In this document: piece after piece, positions 53,625 through 61,931 of the stretch
How the letters are laid out: each line of letters begins with the position of its first letter
Position numbering within the stretch: position 1 is the stretch's first letter
Assembly (NCBI RefSeq): GCF_029239295.1
Contig: NZ_JAQZBC010000004.1
Location: 143,584 to 207,583 of the forward strand
Source: Sphingomonas sp.
GTDB lineage: Bacteria; Pseudomonadota; Alphaproteobacteria; Sphingomonadales; Sphingomonadaceae
Length of the DNA stretch: 64,000 nucleotides
Direction: 5' to 3'
Notes under the pieces: model-generated
The model's database searches: none
What the model was told of the DNA's origin: nothing
Seen by the model: only the letters and a program-made list of their open reading frames with translations
Translations under genes and position numbers: made by a program

Positions 53625-54743
53625 TCAGCCGAAGCTGCGGCGGAGGAAATCGGCGTAGATCGCCGTCAGGGCGCGGAGATCAGATACAGCGACCGCTTCA
53701 TCAAGCTTGTGCATGGTGGCGTTGACCAGGCCGAACTCAATGACCGGGCAGACCGCGGCGAGGAAGCGCGCGTCCGATGTGCCACCCGTCGTGGAGAGTT
53801 CGGGCGTGATCCCGGTACATGCCTCGATTGAAGCTGCCAGCGTGGCGGAAAGCGCGCCGGGTTCAGTCAAAAACGCTTCGCCCGACACCTTCGGCGTGAC
53901 GATCGCTTCGGGCGCGTGGCGATGGACGATCGCGGCAATGCGAGCACCGAGTTCTTCACCGCGATGCAGATCGTTGAAGCGGATCGATAGGCGGGCGCTG
54001 GCGCTGGCTGGAATGACATTCGTCGAGGGGTTGCCGACGGTGATGTCGGTCACCTCGATATTGGACGGCTGGAACCAGTCGGTACCCTCGTCGAGGACGA
54101 TGGCATCGATCTCCGCAAGCGCAGCAACGAGGCGGGGGATCGGATTGTCCGCGAGGTGGGGGTAGGCGACATGGCCCTGCCGGCCTGGAACGTCGATCCA
54201 GATGTTGACCGAGCCTCGCCGGCCGATCTTCATCATGTCCCCTAGGCGGGCAGCGGAGGTCGGCTCACCCACCAAACACGCATCGGGACGAATGCCCCGC
54301 CCGGCCATGCGGTCGATCAGCGCGCGGGTGCCGTAAAGCGCGGGACCTTCCTCGTCACCGGTAATCAGCAGGCTGATGGTGCCGGGCCCCTCCACCTGCG
54401 CCGTCGCCGCGACGAAGGCCGCGATGGCGCCTTTCATGTCGACGGCGCCGCGGCCGTAGAGGAGGTCGCCGCGAACCTCCGGCTCAAACGCGCCGCTCGT
54501 CCAGCCCGGACCGGGGGGGACCACGTCGAGGTGGCCGGCAAAGGCGATATGCGGCCCGCCGCTGCCGCGCAGAGCGAGCAGGTTCTCTACCGGCCCATCA
54601 GGTGCCTCGCCGACGACGAAGCGATCGACCTGGAAGCCGAGCGGGCGTAATGCCGCCTCCAGCACATCGAACACAGGCCCGCGGGCGGGCGTGACGCTTT
54701 CACAAGCGAGCAGCGCCTGCGTCAGCGCGAGAACGTCGCTCAT
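53625..54743 (-). CDS. dapE: Succinyl-diaminopimelate desuccinylase DapE
   Basis: This is a 372-residue M20-family zinc enzyme of lysine and diaminopimelate synthesis. All metal-site segments are intact: IAFAGHLDVVPPG, GRGAVDMKGAIAAFV, LITGDEEGPALYGT and the late EFGLVNATMHKLDEAV. A dimerisation domain sits in the middle. It overlaps the upstream GST gene by 4 bases (ATGA). Confidence 0.94.
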   Translation of the reverse strand: MSDVLALTQALLACESVTPARGPVFDVLEAALRPLGFQVDRFVVGEAPDGPVENLLALRGSGGPHIAFAGHLDVVPPGPGWTSGAFEPEVRGDLLYGRGAVDMKGAIAAFVAATAQVEGPGTISLLITGDEEGPALYGTRALIDRMAGRGIRPDACLVGEPTSAARLGDMMKIGRRGSVNIWIDVPGRQGHVAYPHLADNPIPRLVAALAEIDAIVLDEGTDWFQPSNIEVTDITVGNPSTNVIPASASARLSIRFNDLHRGEELGARIAAIVHRHAPEAIVTPKVSGEAFLTEPGALSATLAASIEACTGITPELSTTGGTSDARFLAAVCPVIEFGLVNATMHKLDEAVAVSDLRALTAIYADFLRRSFG

Positions 54744-55405
54744 TGCTGTGCCGGCTGCTCAAACTGTTCGATCACCCAATCCTCTTCCTGCGCGCCCGCG
54801 ATCCAATCCTGCATGAAGGGGTGGGCAAGCACAGCGGCGATATAGGATTGCGCGAAGCGGGCGACCGGCAGCGAATAGGTGACGATCCGGGTGCACACCG
54901 GCGCGAACATGATGTCCACGGCGCTGAACTGGCCGAACAGGAAATCGCCGTCGCCGCCCCATCGCGCGCGGGCCTGCGCCCACAATTCCATCATCCGCGA
55001 AAGGTCTGCAACCACGCCCTCGGACGGTGTGATCGGCGGATAGATCTGGCGGATGTTCATGCTGTGCTCGCGCCGGAGCGAGACAAAGCTGGAGTGCATT
55101 TCCGCCGCCATCGACCGTGCCATTGCCCGTGCCGCATCGTCGGCAGGCCAGAAGACATCGCGCCCGACCTTGTCGGCAAGATATTCGATGATGGCCAGGC
55201 TGTCCCACACCACCGCCTCACCATCCCACAGGATCGGCACCTTGCCCGAGGAGGGGGCGAACTCGGCGCCCTCGCGACGCCGGTCCCAATCCTGATCGTA
55301 GAGCGGCACCACGACTTCCTCGAACGGAACGCCTGACTGTTTGCAGGCGAGCCAGCCGCGCAGCGACCAGGAGGAATAGGCCTTGTTGCCGATGATCAAT
55401 TTCAT
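54740..55405 (-). CDS. Glutathione S-transferase family protein
   Basis: This is a 221-residue GST with an N-terminal thioredoxin fold (NKAYSSWSLRGWLACKQSG, with a serine in the catalytic position), the cis-proline/glutathione segment SGKVPILWDG and DSLAIIEYLADK, then an all-helical C-terminal domain. The SSWSLR signature is that of a GST subgroup common in proteobacteria with broad detoxification roles. It is coupled to dapE. The exact substrate is unknown. Confidence 0.88.
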   Translation of the reverse strand: MKLIIGNKAYSSWSLRGWLACKQSGVPFEEVVVPLYDQDWDRRREGAEFAPSSGKVPILWDGEAVVWDSLAIIEYLADKVGRDVFWPADDAARAMARSMAAEMHSSFVSLRREHSMNIRQIYPPITPSEGVVADLSRMMELWAQARARWGGDGDFLFGQFSAVDIMFAPVCTRIVTYSLPVARFAQSYIAAVLAHPFMQDWIAGAQEEDWVIEQFEQPAQQ

Positions 55406-55479
55406 GGCTGCAAGGGGTAGAGCCGCGCGCGACCCCGTGCAACATTCGCCCGGAGAAACGCAAAAGACGGGGGGCTATT

Positions 55480-56991
55480 ATGGAGACGGATCGACGCGGG
55501 CTGCTGGGTGGCGCGGTGGCAGGGGCGGCGTTGCTGGCGCCCGGAGCGGCGACGGCGCAGGCTGGAAACATGGACAAGATCCGGCGCGCGGTCGCCGCCG
55601 GCCATGACGAGGCGATTGCGCGGCTGCGGCAGTGGATCGCGCTACCCTCCATCGCGGCGGAGAACCGCGACATGGACAAGGGCGCGGCGATGATGGCGCA
55701 TATGGCGCGCGACGCGGGCTTTCAGCACGCCACCATCGTCCCCACCGATGGCGCGCCGGGCGTGTTCGCGACGATGGATAATGGCGCGGCAAAGACGCTG
55801 GGCCTGTATTTCATGTACGACGTCAAGCAGTTCGACCCGGCGGAATGGACATCGCCGCCGCTGGAAGGACGGATGGTCGACAAGCCGGGGCTGGGCAAGG
55901 TGCTGGTCGGGCGCGGAGCGGTGAACCAGAAGGGGCCCGAAAGCGCGATGCTGGCCGCGCTTCACGCGTTCAAGCGCGCGGGCGTGAAGCCGCCGGTCAA
56001 TCTGGTACTGGTGGCGGAGGGCGAGGAGGAGATCGGCTCTCCGCATTTCAAACAGATCGTCGAGCGGCCTGAGGTGCTGGCGGCGCTGAAGAAGTGCAGC
56101 GGCGTGATCATCCCGGCGATGTGGCAGGACCCGACGACGGGCGATTTCACGATCAACCTGGGCGCCAAGGGCATCGTCGAGCTGGAGCTGATCGCCTCGG
56201 CCGAGAATTGGGATCGCGGGCCGACGCGCGACATCCATTCGAGCCAGAAGGCGATCATCGATGCGCCGGCGTGGCGGCTGGTCAAGGCGCTCGACACGTT
56301 GGTGTCCGAGGACGGAAACACACCGACGATCGACGGTTGGTTCGACAAGGTCCGCCCGCTGACCGCCCGCGAGAAGGCGCTGATCGCGGAGAGCGCGCGG
56401 GCACGCGATTCGGCCGACGCGCTGCGGCAGGCCGGGGTGAAGAAGTGGATCGGCGAGGAAAGCTGGCAGGCGACGCTGGAGCGGCTGGCGGCGATGCCGA
56501 CGGTCAATATCGAGGGGCTTGTTGCGGGCTATACCGGGCCGGGCGGCAAGACGATCCTGCCCGCGAAGGCGACGGCGAAGCTCGATTTCCGGCTGGTACC
56601 CAACCAGACCTACGCCGATTGCGTCGCCAAGGTCCGTGCGCATCTCGACAAGCGCGGGTTCAAGGACATCGCCGTCAAGGTGGGTGGCGGCTATGACCCG
56701 ACCGAGACGGCGGAGGATTCAGCGCTGATCAAGGCCGAACGCGCGACGTGCGAGCGGGCGGGGGTGAAGACGACGGTCTATCCGCGGCTCGCGGGCAGCT
56801 GGCCGGGCTATATCTTCACCGGCGCGCCGGTGTCGCTACCCGCGGGACAGTTTGGGCTGGGTCATGGCAATGGCGCGCATGCGCCCGACGAATATCTGTT
56901 GATCGAAAGCACCAATCCGAAGGTGCTCGGTTATGACGGAGCGACCGCGGTGTTCGCCGATTTCCTGTACCAGATCGCAGCGACCGGCTGA
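55480..56991 (+). CDS. M20-family peptidase-like protein with altered metal ligands
   Basis: This is a 503-residue exported protein. A twin-arginine-like signal (TDRRGLLGGAVAGAALLAPG) comes first, and an M20 di-zinc peptidase fold with a dimerisation insert follows. Compared with family members by eye, the first metal histidine is replaced: LYFMYDVKQFD has Met112 where HYD is usual. The bridging aspartate in the RGAxDxKG motif is Asn149 (GRGAVNQKG). The catalytic Glu pair (EGEEEIGS) and the late histidine (AHAPDE) remain. It may be a non-peptidase member or bind a different metal. It lies alone between the GST and engB genes. Confidence 0.8.
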   Translation: METDRRGLLGGAVAGAALLAPGAATAQAGNMDKIRRAVAAGHDEAIARLRQWIALPSIAAENRDMDKGAAMMAHMARDAGFQHATIVPTDGAPGVFATMDNGAAKTLGLYFMYDVKQFDPAEWTSPPLEGRMVDKPGLGKVLVGRGAVNQKGPESAMLAALHAFKRAGVKPPVNLVLVAEGEEEIGSPHFKQIVERPEVLAALKKCSGVIIPAMWQDPTTGDFTINLGAKGIVELELIASAENWDRGPTRDIHSSQKAIIDAPAWRLVKALDTLVSEDGNTPTIDGWFDKVRPLTAREKALIAESARARDSADALRQAGVKKWIGEESWQATLERLAAMPTVNIEGLVAGYTGPGGKTILPAKATAKLDFRLVPNQTYADCVAKVRAHLDKRGFKDIAVKVGGGYDPTETAEDSALIKAERATCERAGVKTTVYPRLAGSWPGYIFTGAPVSLPAGQFGLGHGNGAHAPDEYLLIESTNPKVLGYDGATAVFADFLYQIAATG

Positions 56992-57012
56992 GCCGGGCGG
57001 CGAGGCGATCGG

Positions 57013-57741
57013 TCAGCCGATCGCCTCGATCACCGCGGCGCGCAGTTCCGGGATGCCCATGCCCTTTTCAGCGGAGGTGGCGATGATCTCCGGATGCGCG
57101 GCGGGGCGCTTGCGTGCCTCGGCGACCGTGCGTTCGGTGACCTCGACCAGTTCGGACGCCTTGATCTTGTCCGCCTTGGTCAAGACCATGCGGTAGCTGA
57201 CCGCCGCCTTGTCGAGCATTTCGAGGATCTCGCGGTCGACATCCTTCACGCCGTGGCGCGCGTCGATCAGTACGAGGGCGCGCTTCAGCACCTGACGTCC
57301 GCGCAGGAAATCGTTCACCAGGAAGCGCCATTTCTTGACGACGTCCTTCGGCGCCTTGGCGAAGCCGTAGCCGGGCATGTCGACGAGGCGGAACAGCAGC
57401 GGATCGCCCACGTCGAAGAAGTTCAGTTCCTGCGTGCGGCCCGGTGTGACGGAGGTACGCGCGAGCGTCTTGCGGCCCGTCAGCGCGTTGATCAGCGACG
57501 ACTTGCCGACGTTCGAGCGGCCGGCAAACGCCACCTCCGGCACCAGCGGATCGGGCAGGAACTGCAGCGCGGGCGCCGACTTCAGAAACTCGATGCGGCC
57601 GGCAAAGACCTTGCGCGCAAACTCGATCTCGTCGGCGGAGCGATCCGCCGTCTCGTTGATGTCTGGCGCAACGTGACTCGCAGCCTCCGGCACCGGCGCT
57701 GCGCCGGGCGTATCACCGGTGTCGGAGGACGAGACGGTCAT
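57013..57741 (-). CDS. engB: Ribosome biogenesis GTPase EngB/YihA/YsxC
   Basis: This is a 242-residue GTPase needed for large-subunit assembly. G1 [18 protein letters not shown]2 [15 protein letters not shown]3 [13 protein letters not shown]4 [10 protein letters not shown] and G5 ATSAEKGMG are all present. The first 45 residues are a low-complexity extension. The ATG at 57741 overlaps the yidC stop by 4 bases. It is last of the rpmH-rnpA-yidD-yidC-engB set. Confidence 0.95.
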   Translation of the reverse strand: MTVSSSDTGDTPGAAPVPEAASHVAPDINETADRSADEIEFARKVFAGRIEFLKSAPALQFLPDPLVPEVAFAGRSNVGKSSLINALTGRKTLARTSVTPGRTQELNFFDVGDPLLFRLVDMPGYGFAKAPKDVVKKWRFLVNDFLRGRQVLKRALVLIDARHGVKDVDREILEMLDKAAVSYRMVLTKADKIKASELVEVTERTVAEARKRPAAHPEIIATSAEKGMGIPELRAAVIEAIG

Positions 57742-59441
57742 TTCGATGGTGCTTCCTTCAGGCCCGGATGGCGGGCGTAGAGCAGCTTCTGCTGCAGAAT
57801 CGTGAGAACGTTGGAGGTGATCCAGTACACCTGGAGACCGACCGCGAACGGCGCCATCACGAACATCAACACCCACGGCATCAGCGCAAAGATCTGCTTC
57901 TGCGCGTCATCCATCGGCGCCGGGTTCAGCTTGAACTGGAAGTACATGCTGATGCCGAGGAGGATCGGGATCACACCGATGGCGAGGAACGAGGGCGGCG
58001 TGAAGGCGAGCAGGCCGAACAGGTTGACCGGGGTCAACGGATCCGGCGCGGACAGATCCTTGATCCAGCCAACGAACGGCTGGTGCCGCATTTCGATGGT
58101 CAGCATCAGCATCTTGTACAGCGCGTAGAACACCGGGATCTGGAGCAGGGTGGGGGCGCAACCCGCGAGCGGGTTGACCTTCTCCGCCTTGTACAGCGCC
58201 ATGATCTCCTGCTGCATGCGCGGCTTGTCGTCCTTGAAGCGCTCCTGGATCGCTTTCATCTTCGGCTGCACGGCGCGCATGTTCGCCATCGACGCGAACT
58301 GGCGCTGCGCGATCGGGAACATCAGCAGACGGATCGTCAGCGTCAGCAGGATGATGGCGACGCCGAAGTTGCCGACATGGCGGAACAGCCAGTCGAGATA
58401 ATAGAAGATCGGCTTTTCAACGACGCGGAACCAGCCCCAATCGAGGGCATAGTCGAACCGGGTGACGCCTTCCTTATCGGTGTAGTGATCCAGCAGGCGC
58501 ACCTCCTTCGCACCGGCGAAGAAGCGGCTGGTCTGGGTCAGCTGGCGACCGGGCGGCAGCAGCTGGGCGTTACTGGTGTAATCGCCCTGGTACGCCTTGT
58601 TGGCGCCGGCGCGGAACTGCCCGTCGAACGGACGCGCCTGATCCGGGATCAGCGCCGTCAGCCAATATTTGTCGGCGAACCCGAGCCAGCCACCGGTGGT
58701 GGAGAAGCGCTGCGGGGTTTCGTCCAGATCCTTGAAGTCGACGTCATAGTCGGCCTTGTCATTGTGGACCGACATCGGGCCGACGTGGATCGTCCAGCTA
58801 TCGGGATCCTTTGACACGCCAGCGCGATTGACGAGGCCGTAAGCAGCGACCGGAACAGCGCCGGTGCCGGCATTGGCGACCGTCTGCTTGACGCCGAACA
58901 TGTAGCCGTCGTCGACGGTGAGTTCGATCGAGAAGCGCTGGCCCTTGTCGTTGGTGGCTGTCAGCGTCACCGGCTTACCCGGCGCGAGCAGGTTCGACGA
59001 AGCCTTCCAGACCGTATCGGACGAGGGCGGCGAGAGGCCGTCGTCGCGCCAGCCAAAAGCAGCGAAATACGCCTCCGGGGCGCCGGCCGGCGACAGCAGG
59101 CGCACCGGCGGCGAATCCTTCGCGACGGTGACCTTGTAATTCTTCAGCACCAGATCGTCGATCCGGGCGCCCTTCAGGTTGATCGAGCCGTGCATCGTCG
59201 GCGTGTCGATCTGCACCCGTGGCGTTTCGCGCAGCACCACCGCACGGTCGCGATTGGCGGCCGGCGTGTCAGCGGTGGGATCGGCATTCTTGTTCGGCAG
59301 GACCTCAGTCTTGCCGTCCTCGATTTTCGTCACCGGGGGATTGGCGGTCGGGAAGAAGCGGTTCTGCACCACTGGCCAGCCGAACAGGATCAGCGCCGCG
59401 ATCACCGCGAACAGGACGAAATTCTTGTTCTCTTTGTTCAC
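57738..59441 (-). CDS. yidC: Membrane protein insertase YidC
   Basis: This is a 567-residue inner-membrane insertase. It has an N-terminal membrane helix ([20 protein letters not shown]), a large periplasmic beta domain, then the conserved core with [40 protein letters not shown] and the late [20 protein letters not shown]. It inserts proteins into the membrane with or without SecYEG. It lies between yidD and engB. Confidence 0.97.
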   Translation of the reverse strand: MNKENKNFVLFAVIAALILFGWPVVQNRFFPTANPPVTKIEDGKTEVLPNKNADPTADTPAANRDRAVVLRETPRVQIDTPTMHGSINLKGARIDDLVLKNYKVTVAKDSPPVRLLSPAGAPEAYFAAFGWRDDGLSPPSSDTVWKASSNLLAPGKPVTLTATNDKGQRFSIELTVDDGYMFGVKQTVANAGTGAVPVAAYGLVNRAGVSKDPDSWTIHVGPMSVHNDKADYDVDFKDLDETPQRFSTTGGWLGFADKYWLTALIPDQARPFDGQFRAGANKAYQGDYTSNAQLLPPGRQLTQTSRFFAGAKEVRLLDHYTDKEGVTRFDYALDWGWFRVVEKPIFYYLDWLFRHVGNFGVAIILLTLTIRLLMFPIAQRQFASMANMRAVQPKMKAIQERFKDDKPRMQQEIMALYKAEKVNPLAGCAPTLLQIPVFYALYKMLMLTIEMRHQPFVGWIKDLSAPDPLTPVNLFGLLAFTPPSFLAIGVIPILLGISMYFQFKLNPAPMDDAQKQIFALMPWVLMFVMAPFAVGLQVYWITSNVLTILQQKLLYARHPGLKEAPSK

Positions 59442-59471
59442 GAGCGCCTTATTCCCTCTGGGCCCAATCCA

Positions 59472-59684
59472 TCATGGGACCGGATCATAGCCGTGCCCGC
59501 CCCACGGATGACATCGCGCGATGCGCTTTGCCGCGAGCCAGCTGCCTCGTGCTGCGCCATAGCGGCGCAAGGCCTCGATTGCATAGGCCGAACAGCTGGG
59601 CTGGTAACGACAGGTTGGCGGCAGGATCAGCGACGGGCCAAGTTGCCAGAGCCGTGCCACCAGGATCAGCAGGCGGGCGATCAT
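59472..59684 (-). CDS. yidD: Membrane protein insertion efficiency factor YidD
   Basis: This is a 70-residue YidD protein with the invariant cysteines in CRYQPSCSAYAIEALRRYG and the end RCHPWGGHGYDPV. An N-terminal amphipathic helix binds the membrane. It overlaps rnpA by 4 bases and precedes yidC by 30 bases, the standard arrangement. Confidence 0.95.
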   Translation of the reverse strand: MIARLLILVARLWQLGPSLILPPTCRYQPSCSAYAIEALRRYGAARGSWLAAKRIARCHPWGGHGYDPVP

Positions 59685-60205
59685 CCCGGAACCTTGGCGT
59701 TGACGCGCGACGACGTCTTGCGCAACGCTTTGCCAAGTTCGGCCTGAAGGCTGGCGTAATCCCGCTCGATCCCGCCCATTCGCCCAATCAGCACATGATC
59801 CGCGCCGGGCACACCCGATGCCGGCAGCAGTTCCCGCGCGAGCGCACGCAGCCGGCGCTTCATCCGGTTACGTACCACGGCGTTGCCGATTTTCTTGGTG
59901 ACGGTATAGCCGACGCGGATCGTCGCGTCGCCATCATTGCGGGGGCGCACCAGCAGCACGAAGCCAGGCATTGGTGCGCGCTCGCCCGCGTTCGCCGCCA
60001 GGAAATCCCGGCGGCGGGTAAGCGTCTGAATGATCGTATCGCCTGCGCGAGGCTGCCCGGCTGTTAGGCCGACAGCTTCTTGCGACCGCGGGCGCGACGT
60101 GCCCGGATCACCGCGCGGCCGCCGACCGTCGCCATCCGCGCACGGAAGCCGTGACGGCGTGCCCGCACCAGGTTGCTCGGCTGAAAGGTCCGCTTCATTG
60201 CTCAT
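59681..60205 (-). CDS. rnpA: Ribonuclease P protein component, with extension that spans rpmH
   Basis: This is a 174-residue protein whose last 115 residues are the RNase P protein that assists the catalytic RNA in trimming tRNA 5' ends. It has [28 protein letters not shown] and the signature [20 protein letters not shown]. Between the rpmH stop and this core there is no ATG, GTG or TTG in frame. The first such codon upstream is the ATG at 60205, seven bases before the rpmH ATG. The frame is open throughout, giving a Pro/Arg/Gly-rich N-terminal extension of about 60 residues. If used, rpmH is wholly nested in rnpA, as known in Thermus. The alternative is a rare ATT (60031) or ATC (60034) start just before the core. 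Confidence 0.85.
   Translation of the reverse strand: MSNEADLSAEQPGAGTPSRLPCADGDGRRPRGDPGTSRPRSQEAVGLTAGQPRAGDTIIQTLTRRRDFLAANAGERAPMPGFVLLVRPRNDGDATIRVGYTVTKKIGNAVVRNRMKRRLRALARELLPASGVPGADHVLIGRMGGIERDYASLQAELGKALRKTSSRVNAKVPG
60064..60198 (-). CDS. rpmH: 50S ribosomal protein L34
   Basis: This is a 44-residue ribosomal protein L34, with [20 protein letters not shown] near the start and a lysine/arginine-rich end [10 protein letters not shown]. Length and sequence are standard. Its ATG lies seven bases downstream of the candidate rnpA ATG in a different frame, with GGGA of the leader as a weak ribosome site. Confidence 0.98.
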   Translation of the reverse strand: MKRTFQPSNLVRARRHGFRARMATVGGRAVIRARRARGRKKLSA

Positions 60206-60213
60206 TCCCGAAT

Positions 60214-60246
60214 CTGAAAAAGAAGGGCCGCCACGAGGGGCAGCCC
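60214..60246 (-). terminator. Terminator-like hairpin in the rpmH leader (possible attenuator)
   Basis: Read on the minus strand, GGGCTGCC pairs with GGCGGCCC across CCTCGT and is followed by TTCTTTTTC. That is a standard intrinsic terminator. It lies between the promoter at 60286-60258 and the rpmH/rnpA starts, so it could act as an attenuator, or as the end of transcription from the upstream small gene. Confidence 0.65.
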
Positions 60247-60257
60247 GAACATGGCGC

Positions 60258-60286
60258 CGCATAGGTGAAGGCGACGGGTAAGTCAA
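60258..60286 (-). promoter_or_regulatory. Sigma-70-type promoter for rpmH-rnpA
   Basis: On the minus strand, TTGACT (60286-60281) and TATGCG (60263-60258) are 17 bases apart, close to the housekeeping consensus. The -35 box overlaps the stop codon of the upstream gene. Transcription would start about seven bases further on, within 15 bases of the terminator-like hairpin. Confidence 0.6.
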
Positions 60287-60540
60287 CGCGACCCCAGCAC
60301 CCGATCACGCGCGCGGCGCCGAAGCGCGCTGCGACGGCGCATTGCACGATCGGCGATGTTGCCGACCCGCGGCCACCGCCGCTTCATCCGCGCCCAGCGA
60401 ACCTGCGCCCGGCGCGAGTTGCGCAGGATCAGGATCATGCCGCCGGCAAACAGGAAGATGCCGCCCGGTCCCGGCAGCGGCCCGAGCGCGGCCGCGCCCA
60501 CCAGCAGCACACCGCCGAGCGTGAGCTGGAAGATCCGCAT
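60283..60540 (-). CDS. Small membrane protein, PGPGW-like
   Basis: This is an 85-residue protein with one long hydrophobic hairpin (FQLTLGGVLLVGAAALGPLP then GPGGIFLFAGGMILIL) and a strongly basic C-terminal half rich in arginine. The PLPGPGG turn matches the PGPGW family of small membrane proteins. Function is unknown. Starts at 60561 or 60570 (10 more residues) are possible; the latter has GGAG four bases upstream. It lies directly upstream of the rpmH promoter on the same strand. Confidence 0.7.
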   Translation of the reverse strand: MRIFQLTLGGVLLVGAAALGPLPGPGGIFLFAGGMILILRNSRRAQVRWARMKRRWPRVGNIADRAMRRRSALRRRARDRVLGSR

Positions 60541-60666
60541 GGCAGGGTGGCGATCGCGCATGGGGCGCATGTGGCTCCGGTGTATTGCAAAGACAAGACG
60601 GTGATGAATGGTTTGCAGCGCTGACAAAGCGGCTATGAACGACGGCATAACAGGGGCGGGGGATGC

Positions 60667-60795
60667 ATGGCGGCAATCGTCGCGACGGTGGCGTATCTGG
60701 GGCTGGAGGCGCGCGCGGTCGAGGTGCAGGTGCAACTGATCGCGGGGCTGCCGGCGTTCAAGCATGTAGCTTACGCAAACGAAATCTGGGGCTGA
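60667..60795 (+). pseudogene. 5' fragment of comM/yifB (Mg-chelatase-like ATPase)
   Basis: The frame gives 42 residues. The first 31 match the start of ComM/YifB proteins almost without change (IVATVAYLGLEARAVEVQVQ, then LIAGLPAF). After codon 31, near base 60760, the next family segment (VVGLPDKAVGESRERV) is missing, and unrelated residues run to a stop at 60793. Full proteins have about 500 residues. The rest of the gene is not in the window, so a rearrangement or island insertion cut it here. Confidence 0.8.
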
Positions 60796-60828
60796 AGCAA
60801 AACGGCGATTCCTGGGGTCCTTAGCTGA

Positions 60829-61089
60829 TCAGCCCCGCAGGCGAGCGATCCTGCGCCGCCACGCGCCCTCATCTTTTGGCCAGCAGTTGGGAGCGGTGGG
60901 CTGGTTCGAGGCGGGCCGTATGCCGATCGGGCGAGAGCCGCAGACTGAGCAACGAAGCCTCTCCCGCGGCATGTGAACGCGGGTGTCGAACCGATTTATA
61001 AACAACCAGCGTGCGAAGTTCTCTCCATCTACGACTGACCTATGGCCGCATCCACACCTGACTTCCAGATTGCGGCCCAGCCGGGACAT
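60829..61089 (-). CDS. Conserved small zinc-ribbon-like hypothetical protein
   Basis: This is an 86-residue protein with two cysteine pairs, VRCGCGHRSVVDG and LRCSVCGSRP, spaced about 33 residues apart, as in a zinc ribbon. Between them a WLFINRFDTRVHMPRERL segment is basic and aromatic. Small proteins of this pattern recur in sphingomonads, with no known role. A start at 61155 would add 22 residues and overlap the next gene by 29 bases. Confidence 0.6.
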   Translation of the reverse strand: MSRLGRNLEVRCGCGHRSVVDGENFARWLFINRFDTRVHMPRERLRCSVCGSRPIGIRPASNQPTAPNCWPKDEGAWRRRIARLRG

Positions 61090-61126
61090 CTGGCTAAGCG
61101 TCTCTATCTTGTAATTGGCAGACACG

Positions 61127-61315
61127 TCACAGCGGCAGAGCCATTTGGCGAGCATCGTAGCAGGGTTGGGATGCCTGAAGCGCGCCGATGATCGTCTCGG
61201 CTAACTCGGTTGCCGCTGCTTCGCGGATGCTCTTACTCGGCGCGGTAAGCCCAACGCGCGCCCAAGCAGGCGCCGTGAGGAGGGTATGGGCGAGGCTAGA
61301 GGGATCGTGCTTCAT
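61127..61315 (-). CDS. Small conserved hypothetical protein (DUF6771-like)
   Basis: This is a 62-residue protein with the pattern LAHTLLTAPAWARVGLTAPS, a helical middle (REAAATELAETIIGAL) and the end CYDARQMALPL. This layout is shared by many short sphingomonad proteins, and DUF6771 is my best but uncertain match. Function is unknown. The ATG at 61315 is used. The frame continues upstream into repeat copy A, which gives typical repeat-derived residues (SAIGRKRT) and is not part of the protein. Confidence 0.6.
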   Translation of the reverse strand: MKHDPSSLAHTLLTAPAWARVGLTAPSKSIREAAATELAETIIGALQASQPCYDARQMALPL

Positions 61316-61375
61316 AACGAGAACAGACCACGAACAATCGATTCGGTTCAAGCCCGTTAGCTGAGAAAAGCGGCC

Positions 61376-61401
61376 TGTCCGCTTTCGCCCAATTGCCGAC
61401 A
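61376..61401. repeat. Dispersed palindromic repeat, copy A
   Basis: TGTCCGC and GCCGACA form an imperfect inverted repeat around TTTCGCCCAATT. The core CTTTCGCCCAAT is a variant of CTTTCCACCCAAT found in copy D; copies B and C have GGTTTCCACCCAATCT. Confidence 0.6.
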
Positions 61402-61428
61402 ATGTTTGCTACCTTCATACAGCGGTCG

Positions 61429-61689
61429 ATGGCCAACACCCTGGAACCAATCCGCTATCGCACCGCGCTCTGCGTGTCGTCAGCGCTTGCTTTGCTGGCA
61501 GTATCCGGCTTGGGAATGGGCGGCCCTCACGGCGCAATCGGCTGGGTCAATTTCCTGCTGCTGCTGTTTTTCCCAATGGCCATTTGGCTATCGCGACACG
61601 GTGCAGCCGCGCCTTACCTTCAAGTCTTATCCCTTGCGATTGCCGCGGTGGCGGTTGGTTACGTGACCTTCGTCGCCTTTGCAGAGTAA
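61429..61689 (+). CDS. Small hypothetical membrane protein
   Basis: This is an 86-residue protein with three hydrophobic helices: ALCVSSALALLAVSGLGMG, GWVNFLLLLFFPMAIWL and VLSLAIAAVAVGYVTFVAFA. No family is recognised. The ATG at 61429 avoids the repeat. Starts at 61402 (ATG) or 61393 (TTG) would begin inside or at the edge of repeat copy A. It ends at the start of repeat copy B. Confidence 0.5.
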   Translation: MANTLEPIRYRTALCVSSALALLAVSGLGMGGPHGAIGWVNFLLLLFFPMAIWLSRHGAAAPYLQVLSLAIAAVAVGYVTFVAFAE

Positions 61690-61768
61690 CGTCCGGTTTC
61701 CACCCAATCTAGGCCGCTCTTGCACGGTGGGGCATTCCACGAGCGGACAGGCAGGAACCGCCCCAGTT
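61688..61768. repeat. Dispersed palindromic repeat, copy B
   Basis: This 81-base element starts AACGTCC, continues GGTTTCCACCCAATCT and ends GCCCCAGTT. The same outer parts bound copy C, with a different inner part. It touches the stop codon of the membrane protein gene before it. The short open frame reading through it is repeat-derived. Confidence 0.65.
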
Positions 61769-61931
61769 CAAATCATTGGCGCGGCCCGCTGGACTAGCCG
61801 GAAGCGGTCAGATCTTCGGTTCGCCGCTGGAGGTCGAGTTAGCTTGCGACTGGAGGCGCCATAGCTTCCGGATACCCCTTCCGCATTGACATGTTTCACG
61901 CTGATATGGCTTTGCATGGAGAGGGTGATTG

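Noticed and set aside
61341..61360. tRNA-like T-arm sequence (GGTTCAAGCC)
   Set aside because: No acceptor stem, anticodon arm or CCA context around it.
61679..61864. Open frame of 61 codons
   Set aside because: It reads through repeat copy B and has no ribosome site or coding character.
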